A DNA stretch of 64,000 bases, taken from assembly GCF_014042365.1 (NCBI RefSeq), contig NZ_JACEZS010000024.1:22327-86326 (forward strand), given 5' to 3'. The notes under the pieces are model-generated. The model worked only from the letters and a program-made list of their open reading frames with translations, did no database searches and was not told where the DNA came from. Position numbers and translations under genes: made by a program. Below, piece after piece: positions 35,850 through 43,973 of the stretch. The stretch is from Rugamonas fusca (lineage in GTDB: Bacteria; Pseudomonadota; Gammaproteobacteria; Burkholderiales; Burkholderiaceae_D). The stretch's first letter is position 1, and every line of letters starts with the position of its first letter.

Positions 35850-38078
35850 TTAGTTGTTCACCGGGGTGGCCGCGCCGGGCGCCTGGTCGGGCTTGGGCTG
35901 GGGCGCCGGCGGCACGGGCTGGGCCACGGTGACGCTGCCCGTGGGGCGGCCATTGGTCAACGCCGGCAGCACGGGCTGGCCGAAGTCGTTGACGAGGATG
36001 CTGTCGGCCGGCTTGATGCCCTGCTGCGCGCTGCGCATGTAGTCGTAGCGGTCCGTGGCCAGGCTCACGCTCTGCTCCTTGCTGCGGATGACCACGGGGC
36101 GCAGGAAGATCATCAGGTTGGTCTTCTTGCGGCTGCGGGTCTGGTACTTGAACAGGTTGCCCAGCACGGGAATGTCACCCAGGCCGCGCACCTTGTCCGT
36201 GCCGTCGCCCGTGGTGTCCTCGATCAGGCCACCGAGCACGATGATCTGGCCATCGTCGGCGATCACGTTGTTCTCGATCACGCGCTTGTTGATGGTGATG
36301 CCGGCCGTCGCCGTCAGGGTCGATTTATCGACATTGGAGGTCTCGTGGTAGATCGCCATCTTGATCGTGCCGCCTTCGGAAATCTGCGGCCGCACCTTCA
36401 GCGTCAGGCCCACTTCCTTGCGGTCGATGGTCTGGAACGGGTTCGAATTGGTGCCGGCGGTGGTGGTGAACTGGCCCGTCAGGATAGGCACGTTCTGGCC
36501 CACCTGGATAGTGGCCAGCTCGTTGTCGAGCGTGATCATGTTGGGTGTGGACAGGATGTTGGCGTTGCCGTCCGATTCCAGCGAATGCGCCAGCGCGCCC
36601 AGGCCCAGTTGGCCGGCCACCTGCTTGAACACGCCGATCGACAGGCCGCCGCCGGGCAGCGTGGGCGTGCTGGTGCTGGTGGTGGTGCTGCCGGCCCGTT
36701 GCGACAAGGCCAATGCCGCGATGTTGTTGTTGGTGCCGCCCGTGTTGTAGGACTGCAGTCCGCCCACGCGGTAGGTGCTGCGATCGTTGCCGGTGGCGCC
36801 CATCCACTGCACGCCGAATTCGGACGCCTTGTCGGACGTGACTTCCACGATCAGCGATTCGATGTAGACCTGGGCCCGGCGCACGTCGAGCTGGTCGATC
36901 ACGGCCCGCAGGTTGCGGTACACGGATTCGGGCGCCGTGATAATCAGGGTATTGGTGGACGCGTCGGCCTGGATGTAGCCGGCCGAATTGGAGCCGGCCT
37001 GCTGCGGCGCGGTGCCGCTGCTCAGCAGCGGATTGCTGGGGCCACTGGAGGCGCCCATGCCCTGGCTGTTGCCGGCCATGCCGCCCTGCCCCGCCTGGCC
37101 GGGCTGGCTGGCCGTGCTGCCCTGGGCCACGCCGCCCGTGGCGCTGGTGGCGCCGGACGAAGCGTCGTTCGAGACGACGGCGCGCAGCGTCTGCGCCAGT
37201 TTGGTCGCCTCCGCGTTCTTCAGGTAGACCACGTGCACGTTGCCCAGTTCCGCCGTCGGCTGATCGAGCTTGGCGATCAGGGACTTGGCCAGGTTGGCGC
37301 GCGCGGCCGACGGCGCGCGCAGCACCAGCGCATTGGTGCGCGGGTCGGCCAGCACGCTGACGCGGCCCGCGTCCGTGGCGCCGGCGCCCGAACCGGTCTC
37401 CATCAGCTTGTTGACCATGACGGCCAGGTCGCTGGCGATGGCGTAGCGCACGGGGATCACGTCCATGTCGGTGGCGGCCGGCGCGTCCAGCGCGGCGATG
37501 ATCTTGGTCAGGCGCTTGAGGTTGTCCGCGTAGTCCGTGATGACGACCGAGTTGTTGCCGGGGTTGGCGTTGATGGTGTTGTTGGGCGAGATCAGGGGCC
37601 GCAGCACCGTCACCACGTTGGCGGCCGACTCATAGTTCAGATGGAACACCTGGCTGACGATCTGGTCGCCCTTGATGGCGCTGGGCGCCGTGCCGATCAG
37701 GGTCGGCCCCGATTGCAACTTCGCTTCCGCCTCCGGCACCACCTTGGCGTAGCCGTCGCCGCTGACCACGGCGTAGCCTTGCAGGCGCAGGGCCGAGGTG
37801 AGCAGCGAGAACGCTTGCGACTTGCTGATCGACTTTTCCGACACCAGCGTCAAGGTGCCCTTCACGCGCGGATCGATCACGAACGTGATGTTGGTGTAGT
37901 GGCCCACGGCCTTGATCACCGATTCGATGTCGGCGCCGACGAAATTGAGCGCGGCATCATCGTTGGCGGCCCATGCGGCCGGCGGCACAGCGGCGGCCAC
38001 GGCGCAGCATAACATCGCACCCGCGCTCAGGCGGCGCAGCGCGGGAAAGGTCGGTTTGCTCACGGTCTGTTTTTTCAT
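35850..38078 (-). CDS. gspD: Type II secretion secretin GspD
   Basis: Outer-membrane channel, 742 residues. Signal peptide ending AAVPPAAWA, N0 domain (LNFVGADIESVIKAVGHYTN), repeated N1-N3 secretin domains, then the secretin core (VGQNVPILTGQ, IDRKEVGLTLKVRPQI, VIADDGQIIVLGGLIEDT). A Gly/Ser/Gln-rich insertion (about 315-372) lies inside N3, and the C-terminus is Pro-rich. The start overlaps the gspN stop (ATGA). Confidence 0.97.
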   Translation of the reverse strand: MKKQTVSKPTFPALRRLSAGAMLCCAVAAAVPPAAWAANDDAALNFVGADIESVIKAVGHYTNITFVIDPRVKGTLTLVSEKSISKSQAFSLLTSALRLQGYAVVSGDGYAKVVPEAEAKLQSGPTLIGTAPSAIKGDQIVSQVFHLNYESAANVVTVLRPLISPNNTINANPGNNSVVITDYADNLKRLTKIIAALDAPAATDMDVIPVRYAIASDLAVMVNKLMETGSGAGATDAGRVSVLADPRTNALVLRAPSAARANLAKSLIAKLDQPTAELGNVHVVYLKNAEATKLAQTLRAVVSNDASSGATSATGGVAQGSTASQPGQAGQGGMAGNSQGMGASSGPSNPLLSSGTAPQQAGSNSAGYIQADASTNTLIITAPESVYRNLRAVIDQLDVRRAQVYIESLIVEVTSDKASEFGVQWMGATGNDRSTYRVGGLQSYNTGGTNNNIAALALSQRAGSTTTSTSTPTLPGGGLSIGVFKQVAGQLGLGALAHSLESDGNANILSTPNMITLDNELATIQVGQNVPILTGQFTTTAGTNSNPFQTIDRKEVGLTLKVRPQISEGGTIKMAIYHETSNVDKSTLTATAGITINKRVIENNVIADDGQIIVLGGLIEDTTGDGTDKVRGLGDIPVLGNLFKYQTRSRKKTNLMIFLRPVVIRSKEQSVSLATDRYDYMRSAQQGIKPADSILVNDFGQPVLPALTNGRPTGSVTVAQPVPPAPQPKPDQAPGAATPVNN

Positions 38079-38851
38079 TGGTTGAACTCTAAGGCGATGA
38101 TGTTCTTGTCGCTGTTTGCACGGCGCTGGCCCAACAGATTCAACAGGTTGGCCAACGTATCTTCATATCCATCGGCCGCCTGCGCCTGCCCGGAAAACCG
38201 CAGGTGGCCCTGATCGAGGCTGCCGCTGCCACTGAGCAGCAACGGCCCCTTGACCGAACTTAAGGTCAGCTGCGCCTGCTGGCCATGCCAGTCCAGCGCC
38301 AGCGCATAACTGCCCAGCGGCCGGATCGCCGACAGCTTGGACGCCATGTCCGTCATCTCCAGCGTGGTGCGGCCGTTGACGCTGACGGCGCCGCCGGCCA
38401 CGGCCAGTTCCAGCGCCGTCCACGACAGCCGCATGGTGCCGGCCGGCGCGATCGTGTTCAGTGGCGCGCCCAGGCCGGACAAGCCTTCGGCCGGCAGCAG
38501 CAGGGCCGAAGGGCTGAGCTGCCACTGGCGCCAGCCGCCGCGGAACGTCACCGGCTGGGCCAGCGCCTCGCTGTTCTCGAGCCGCAGTTCCACCGCGCCC
38601 AAGAGCGCCAGCGGCGACACCTGCCACGCGAAACGTCCCGGCAGCAGCGGCGTGACGGGGCCATTGCCGCCGGCCGCGCCACCGATAAAGGCCGAGCCGC
38701 GCCACAGCGTACCCTGCGCGTCCCCCAGCGTCAAACGTCCGCCCGTCTGGCGCTCCACCAGCGCGCCCAGCCAGCTGGCCGGGAAGCACACCAGCAGCGT
38801 GACGACGGCGCTGAGCGCGATCGTCAGCAGCCACAGGGCGGCGCGCTTCAT
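38075..38851 (-). CDS. gspN: Type II secretion system protein GspN
   Basis: 258 residues. One N-terminal membrane segment (ALWLLTIALSAVVTLLVCFPASWLGALVE), then a periplasmic GspN domain with GGRLTLGDAQGTLWRGSA and LSWTALELAVAGGAVSVNG. ATG 38851 is preferred because the membrane segment follows at once; an in-frame start at 38902 overlapping gspM is possible. It overlaps gspD by four bases. GspN is a non-universal T2SS component of uncertain role. Confidence 0.88.
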   Translation of the reverse strand: MKRAALWLLTIALSAVVTLLVCFPASWLGALVERQTGGRLTLGDAQGTLWRGSAFIGGAAGGNGPVTPLLPGRFAWQVSPLALLGAVELRLENSEALAQPVTFRGGWRQWQLSPSALLLPAEGLSGLGAPLNTIAPAGTMRLSWTALELAVAGGAVSVNGRTTLEMTDMASKLSAIRPLGSYALALDWHGQQAQLTLSSVKGPLLLSGSGSLDQGHLRFSGQAQAADGYEDTLANLLNLLGQRRANSDKNIIALEFNQ

Positions 38852-38888
38852 GGCTGGACCACCATGGCGGGCGAGGACGGGCGCCGCG

Positions 38889-39407
38889 TCATTGCGCGCC
38901 ACCGGCCTGGTGCAGCGTCAGCGTGGCGTCCACCTGGCCCGCCGTGGCCTGGCCGTTGATCACGGCGTCCTCCACCGTGATATGGCCATCGCGGCGCAGC
39001 GTGGCCAGCCAGTCCATCAGGCCGGGAAAGGACACGTTATTCAGTTGCAGCCGCGCGTACTCGCCCGTGATGGCGACCGACTGCGCCGTCAGGCTGCGCG
39101 CCGCCAGGCTGGCCGTCAGGCTGTCACGCGTCATGGGCGGCGGCGCCACCCTGGCCTGCCCCTTGAGCGCGGAAGCCTGCAACGCCAGCGCCTGCAATTG
39201 CGCCTCCTGCTGGTGCAACTGGGGCAGTTCCTTGCGCAGTTTCACGCGCCCTTCCATAGCCGGCGCCACCAGCACCGCGTAGGCCAGCGCCACGCCCACC
39301 ACGGCCCCGCCCACGGCCAGGAACTTGCGCTCCTGTTCCGTGCGCGCCTGCCAGAACTGCTCCGCGCCGGCGCGGTACTGGGCCAGCGTCGTTTTCAATG
39401 TGCTCAT
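38889..39407 (-). CDS. gspM: Type II secretion system protein GspM
   Basis: 172-residue inner-membrane platform protein that pairs with GspL. A short cytoplasmic N-terminus (MSTLKTTLAQYRAGAEQFWQARTEQERK) is followed by one membrane segment (FLAVGGAVVGVALAYAVLVAPA) and a ferredoxin-like periplasmic domain. ATG 39407 overlaps the gspL stop (ATGA). Confidence 0.9.
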   Translation of the reverse strand: MSTLKTTLAQYRAGAEQFWQARTEQERKFLAVGGAVVGVALAYAVLVAPAMEGRVKLRKELPQLHQQEAQLQALALQASALKGQARVAPPPMTRDSLTASLAARSLTAQSVAITGEYARLQLNNVSFPGLMDWLATLRRDGHITVEDAVINGQATAGQVDATLTLHQAGGAQ

Positions 39408-40648
39408 GCCTTGCTCCCGGTGCCGACGCGGATCTTCCACACGCCGGGCGCCGCTTCCGACAAGTCCAGCTTGCGCGCGGCCAGGGCCGCACGGATCTGG
39501 CCCATGGCGGCGGCATCCACCGTATTGGGTTTGATTTTCACTTGCAGCGCGCGTTCGCGGTATTCGAGCGAGGCCACGATGTTCTTGTTCGGCAGGCTGC
39601 CCAGCGCTTCACCAAAGGCCGCGCTCAGCGCGCCGAATTCATCACCGGCCAGCGCGCCATTGTCGGCCTGGGCGGCCGCGATGTGCTGGCGCATCTGGGC
39701 GACCGGATCGAGCATGGATTCATTCGGGTACGCCGCCTTGAAGATCTGCTGGATAGTCTGGTGCACCTGGCCCGCCTCGCGCTTCATGCGCAGCCATTCG
39801 ATATTCATGCCCGCCACGTTGACGGCCAGCGCCAGCACGGCCAGCCGCAGCGGCCAGCGCCAGCGCTGCCACTGGCGCGCCGCCGTGCCGCTGGCGCCCA
39901 CGGCGGCGGCCAGGTCCGGCGCGGCCGTGCGGGCGGCGGCGATCCAGTGCGCCCACTGGTCTTCCTGCAGCGTGATGGTGGCTTGCCCGGCGGGCTGGCT
40001 GGCGGCCAGCGTCTCGTAGCGGCGCAGTTCGGCGCCGGGCAGGTACAGCGTGACGGGCGAGTCGCCCGCCAGCGCACGCAGCGTTTGCAGCACGGCTTCG
40101 GGCTGGGCCGGCAGGGCCAGGCCCAGGCCATCCGTCTGCGACTGGCGCAGCGTCAGTTCGCTGCCACCGTCCGTGGTGCACAGCGCGGCCGACACGGCGC
40201 CCGGCTGCAGCGGCAGGCATAATTGGGCCGGCAGCAGCGCAATACTGTGCGCACCCTGCGCCTGCAAGGCCTTGACCAGCACCTCCAGCCAGGCGCGCTG
40301 CGCCACGGCCACCGTGCGTTCAGCGCCGCCATCTTGCGCCGGGCCCACGGCCAGCACGCAATCGGCCGGGTCACCGAGGATGTGTTCTTCCACCAGCGCC
40401 GGCAGGGCCGCCTTCAGGCGCGCCGGCGACAGCGGCGGCACGCTCACGCGCAGCAAGGTCACGTCCGGCGCGGCCAGCAACAGCGTCACGCGCCGCGCGG
40501 AGGCCACCATGTCGGCCAGGCTGCCCAGCGGGGACGCGCCCTGCTGCAGCACGTTGCCGCCGTCGCCCACCAGCGCGAACGGGCAAGCCTGGGCCGCGCC
40601 GCTGTCGATGCTGGCCTTGGCCGGATAGCGGATAAATAGGGTAGTCAA
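39404..40648 (-). CDS. gspL: Type II secretion system protein GspL
   Basis: 414-residue bitopic protein that recruits GspE to the membrane. The cytoplasmic actin-like domain (about 1-245; LLLAAPDVTLLRVSVPPLSPARLKAALPALVEE, ILGDPADCVLAVG) is followed by a membrane segment (PLRLAVLALAVNVAGMNIEWL) and a periplasmic ferredoxin-like domain. The only start is TTG at 40648, 27 bases after the gspK stop. Overlaps gspM. Confidence 0.9.
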   Translation of the reverse strand: MTTLFIRYPAKASIDSGAAQACPFALVGDGGNVLQQGASPLGSLADMVASARRVTLLLAAPDVTLLRVSVPPLSPARLKAALPALVEEHILGDPADCVLAVGPAQDGGAERTVAVAQRAWLEVLVKALQAQGAHSIALLPAQLCLPLQPGAVSAALCTTDGGSELTLRQSQTDGLGLALPAQPEAVLQTLRALAGDSPVTLYLPGAELRRYETLAASQPAGQATITLQEDQWAHWIAAARTAAPDLAAAVGASGTAARQWQRWRWPLRLAVLALAVNVAGMNIEWLRMKREAGQVHQTIQQIFKAAYPNESMLDPVAQMRQHIAAAQADNGALAGDEFGALSAAFGEALGSLPNKNIVASLEYRERALQVKIKPNTVDAAAMGQIRAALAARKLDLSEAAPGVWKIRVGTGSKA

Positions 40649-40675
40649 AGGAGCTCGCTTTCGTGTTTCGCCATC

Positions 40676-41662
40676 TCAGTTTTGCCGTATCCAGACCAGG
40701 TCTGTCTTGTAATTCCCACTGCTCTCGCGCTGAATCAGCGCCTGCGCGTCCAGGTTGGCGCGGTCCAGACGCACCTTGCTCAACACCAGGAAGAAATCAC
40801 TCCTGACATCGGTCTTCACCTTCGCGCTCACCTGCTTGCCGTACAATTTGCCCGTGTATTCGGACAGTTGGTTAAACGGTGCCTGCTTGCGCTGATAGGC
40901 CAAGGCCGCCGCCTCGGCCATCGAATAATTCTCCGGCAGCGCCGCCAATAATTCCACCGGCGCCGTGTTGACGTTGATGGCCGTTTGCGTGGGCAGCACG
41001 ATCACAAAATCGCGCAGGCGCTCGATCGCCTGCGGCGTGAAGCCGGCCACCGCCAGCAAGTCCTCGGCCCGCATCAATTCCATCGGTTCCGTGCCGGCGC
41101 GCACCGGCAGCGCGTTCGGCGCGGCCTGGCCTTGCGGAGCCGGTTGCTGCGTGCGCGCCACCTCGTCGGCCACGGCCTGGGCCAGCGAGCCGTCGAGCTG
41201 CAACACCGTCAGCAGGCGCTGGAACACGGCCACCTGCTCTGCCACCGGCGCCCGGCTGGCGGCAAGATTGGCCAGATTGTAACGCGACTGGGCGTCCGTC
41301 ATCTGGCCCGACAGCGTGGCATTGAAGTTTTCTCCTTCCACCCGCTCCCGTTCCACGTACTGGTCCAGCCGGGTCTCGGCCAGTGGCGTGGCCCACACGC
41401 CGTCCAGCGTGGTGGTTTTCCCCCCGGTCATGCCATCCTGGCGCAGGATCAGGCGCGCCCAGTCCAGCGCACCGCGCAGGATCCAGCGCGTTTGCAGTTG
41501 CAGGCGCTGGTTCTCCATCGAACGCACCTGCACCTGCACCTGCCAGAACAGGCTGGCCACGATGGTCACGGCCAGCGTGGTCAGCAACAGCGCCGTGACC
41601 ACGGCCACGCCGCGCTGGCGCCGCGGTTGTCGCCGCAGCTGTCGCAAACTGCGCGCCATCAT
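40676..41662 (-). CDS. gspK: Type II secretion minor pseudopilin GspK
   Basis: 328-residue tip pseudopilin. Prepilin site RRQRG|VAVVTALLL (Gly18); the +5 residue is Thr rather than Glu, which is typical of GspK and fits a tip position. The large globular domain has LDWARLILRQDG and the SAM-like insertion VAGFTPQAIERLRDFVIVLP. The start overlaps the gspJ stop (GTATGATGG). Confidence 0.92.
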   Translation of the reverse strand: MMARSLRQLRRQPRRQRGVAVVTALLLTTLAVTIVASLFWQVQVQVRSMENQRLQLQTRWILRGALDWARLILRQDGMTGGKTTTLDGVWATPLAETRLDQYVERERVEGENFNATLSGQMTDAQSRYNLANLAASRAPVAEQVAVFQRLLTVLQLDGSLAQAVADEVARTQQPAPQGQAAPNALPVRAGTEPMELMRAEDLLAVAGFTPQAIERLRDFVIVLPTQTAINVNTAPVELLAALPENYSMAEAAALAYQRKQAPFNQLSEYTGKLYGKQVSAKVKTDVRSDFFLVLSKVRLDRANLDAQALIQRESSGNYKTDLVWIRQN

Positions 41663-42405
41663 ACGGCCCCCAGCAGGAAAATCTTGACCAGCGCCGTCGG
41701 CATGCCGGGCAACTGCAGCGATACTTCCAGCCCGGTCGGCGCGTTATTGGACAGCGGGGCCGTGACCTGCGTTGCGGTGGACGGATTCGGTCCCGATGCC
41801 CCGCCGCCGCTTGGCGCGGAGGCGCCGCCCTGGCCAGCCGCGCCGCCCTGTCCAATGACCACTTGCTGCTGGCCCGTGGCCGGCAACGAGACGCTGGTGG
41901 CCGGACGCCAGCTGCCGTTTAGCCACAGGCGCATGGTCATGCCGTTCAGGCCCGATTGCAGGGGGACGGCCGGCGCCGGATCGGTGTCGCTGCGCGCGCC
42001 CTGCCACAGCATGTCGAGCTGCGCCAGGTCGCGGGTGGCGGACGATTCGCGCCGCAACAGCACGCCGTCACGCACGCGGTAGGACACCACTTGCAAGCGC
42101 GATGGCTCATCTTCCGTCAGCACCGTGCGCACCAGCGTCAGGCGATCCGTTTCGGCCAGCAGGTTGGCGCGGCCGTGCAACAGCGTGGTGGGCGCCAGGT
42201 TTTCGCAATCGCTCTGCATCTGCGCGAACGCCAGCTGCATGCCGCGGGTCTGCTCCATCTGCGCCGTCAGCGCCTGGCGCGAACGGATGATGCCATCGAG
42301 CCCGCGCCAGCCCAGCACGGCCACGATGGCCAGGATGGAAATGGCCACCAGCAGCTCGATCAGGGTGAAGCCGCGCATGCGCGGCGAATGGCGGCGCGTC
42401 GTCAT
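41659..42405 (-). CDS. gspJ: Type II secretion minor pseudopilin GspJ
   Basis: 248 residues. Prepilin signal RMRG|FTLIELLVAISILAIVAVL with Glu at +5. Globular part has MQLAFAQMQSDCENLAPTTL and RLQVVSYRVRDGVLLRRES; a Gly/Ala/Gln-rich loop (GQGGAAGQGGASAPSGGG) precedes the C-terminus. Overlaps both neighbours (ATGA with gspI). Confidence 0.92.
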   Translation of the reverse strand: MTTRRHSPRMRGFTLIELLVAISILAIVAVLGWRGLDGIIRSRQALTAQMEQTRGMQLAFAQMQSDCENLAPTTLLHGRANLLAETDRLTLVRTVLTEDEPSRLQVVSYRVRDGVLLRRESSATRDLAQLDMLWQGARSDTDPAPAVPLQSGLNGMTMRLWLNGSWRPATSVSLPATGQQQVVIGQGGAAGQGGASAPSGGGASGPNPSTATQVTAPLSNNAPTGLEVSLQLPGMPTALVKIFLLGAV

Positions 42406-42791
42406 TGGTTCAGCACCAGTTGCACCAGCTTGATGATGCGGCGCTCGGGATTGTTCTGGTCCACCACGCTCACCTCGACCCGGCGCAGGCGCGGATTGGG
42501 GCTGGCGATCACCTCCTCCTGGCATACCAGCTGCAGGTCGCCCTGCGGACAGTCGAAGCTCTGCTTGCCCACGGCCGGGAAGGTGCGGGCCAGGCGGATC
42601 TGCACCAGCCGGTTTTCGGCCGACCAGGTGGCCATCATGGCGCTGCGCAGGCCATTGCTGTTCTGGGTCAGGCTGCCCACGGCGCGCAGCGAGGCGCCCA
42701 GCGCCGTGCCGACGATGACCAGGGCCACCAGCACTTCCAGCAGCGTGAAGCCGCGCTGGCGCCGGACGGGGAATGACAGGATGCGGGCCAT
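42402..42791 (-). CDS. gspI: Type II secretion minor pseudopilin GspI
   Basis: 129 residues. Prepilin site RRQRG|FTLLEVLVALVIVGTALGA with Glu at +5, then NGLRSAMMATWSAENRLVQIRLA, typical of GspI. Starts three bases after the gspH stop. Confidence 0.93.
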   Translation of the reverse strand: MARILSFPVRRQRGFTLLEVLVALVIVGTALGASLRAVGSLTQNSNGLRSAMMATWSAENRLVQIRLARTFPAVGKQSFDCPQGDLQLVCQEEVIASPNPRLRRVEVSVVDQNNPERRIIKLVQLVLNQ

Positions 42792-42794
42792 GGA

Positions 42795-43259
42795 TCAGTC
42801 GACCGTGAAGTGGCCAATGCCGTCGGCGCGGATGGCGACCGTGCCGCTGTCACTGGCCAGCGTCAGCACGAACGGTTTGTCGACCGGCTCGCGGCCGAAC
42901 GTGATGCGCAGGCTGGCGCCGGGCGTGGTGGACGGCGGATCCAGCAGCAACGTGATGGGGGCGTGCTTGAATTCGCGCTCGCGCAACAGGTCGTCGCCGG
43001 TGACGGTTTGCCATTGCTGCTCATTGCGGACCAGGAAGCGGTAGCGGTCCGGCTCCGCCTCGAACGCGATCAGGCGGTTACGCACGATGGCCTCGTCCCG
43101 CGCCAGTTGCAGCAGCAAGGCGATACGCTGGGCTTCCTGCTGCATGCCCTGCTGGCGGCTGGGCATGGCGTTGAGCGACACCAGCCCCAGCGTGACGCCC
43201 AGGATGACCATCACCACCAGCAGTTCGATCAGGGTGAACCCGCGCGGCGCGGCGCGCAT
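42795..43259 (-). CDS. gspH: Type II secretion minor pseudopilin GspH
   Basis: 154 residues. Prepilin site AAPRG|FTLIELLVVMVILGVTLGL with Glu at +5, followed by QRIALLLQLARDEAIVRNRLI, the H-type signature. Confidence 0.93.
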   Translation of the reverse strand: MRAAPRGFTLIELLVVMVILGVTLGLVSLNAMPSRQQGMQQEAQRIALLLQLARDEAIVRNRLIAFEAEPDRYRFLVRNEQQWQTVTGDDLLREREFKHAPITLLLDPPSTTPGASLRITFGREPVDKPFVLTLASDSGTVAIRADGIGHFTVD

Positions 43260-43280
43260 GACAGATGACTCCCGCCCGAC

Positions 43281-43724
43281 TTAATTGTCCCAGGAACCGA
43301 TGTCGGCATCGTCGCCGGTGCCGCCGGGCTGGCCGTCGGCGCCCAGCGAGAACACGTCCACCTCGCCCTTGATGCCGGGCGAGAGGTACTGGTAGGGATT
43401 GCCCCATGGGTCTTTCGGCATCTTCTCCAGGTAGCCGCCGGCTTTCCAGCCATTGGCGGCCGGGCCGGCGGTGGGCTTGGTCAGCAGCGCCTGCAGGCCC
43501 TGTTCCGTGGTCGGGTAGCGCTGGTTATCGAGCTTGTAGAGCTTGAGCGCCTGCATCACGGTGGCGATATCGACCTTGGCCGCGGCGATCTTCGATTCGC
43601 CCGTGCGGCTGAGCAGCTTGGGCACGACCAGCGCGGCCAGCACACCCATGATGACCACCACCACCATGATTTCGATCAGCGTAAAGCCACGCGCGGCGCG
43701 GCGGGGGATGGACTGTTTTTTCAT
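43281..43724 (-). CDS. gspG: Type II secretion major pseudopilin GspG
   Basis: 147 residues, first gene of the operon. Prepilin site AARG|FTLIEIMVVVVIMGVLAAL (Gly13, Glu at +5), then KVDIATVMQALKLYKLDNQRYPTTEQGLQALL and DPWGNPYQYLSPG, the highly conserved GspG core including the calcium-site region. The operon runs gspG-H-I-J-K-L-M-N-D-E-F-C. No gspO prepilin peptidase is present, so processing must rely on one encoded elsewhere. Confidence 0.97.
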   Translation of the reverse strand: MKKQSIPRRAARGFTLIEIMVVVVIMGVLAALVVPKLLSRTGESKIAAAKVDIATVMQALKLYKLDNQRYPTTEQGLQALLTKPTAGPAANGWKAGGYLEKMPKDPWGNPYQYLSPGIKGEVDVFSLGADGQPGGTGDDADIGSWDN

Positions 43725-43841
43725 TGGACCGGCAAATGTAGGTTAAATATTTGAAAAGAATGCTGAGTATAAGGCCGAACCGGCGCGGCCAGCAAAGCCG
43801 CCCCGGCGATTATGCACCAGCCACCCTTAAAGCCCTATTAG

Positions 43842-43941
43842 AAGTCATTTCAAACAGCCCATGGCGTCGTTGTGGCGCCTTGCCGTGCAGGCGCACTGTC
43901 TTCGGCGCCAGGCCTAGCCATGGTCATTTTGAAACAACTTC
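43842..43941. mobile_element. 100-bp MITE-like element with TTAG target duplication
   Basis: Inverted ends GAAGTCATTTCAAA... (left) and, read inward from the right, GAAGTTGTTTCAAA... match at about 20 of 26 positions, ending at CCATGGC in both. The element is flanked by TTAG at 43838-43841 and 43942-43945, the 4-bp duplication expected of the IS5 group. It lies 117 bases upstream of gspG and beyond the amidohydrolase stop. No coding capacity. Confidence 0.65.
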
Positions 43942-43973
43942 TTAGAGGATGGCCTCCATATCGCGGCGCCGCC

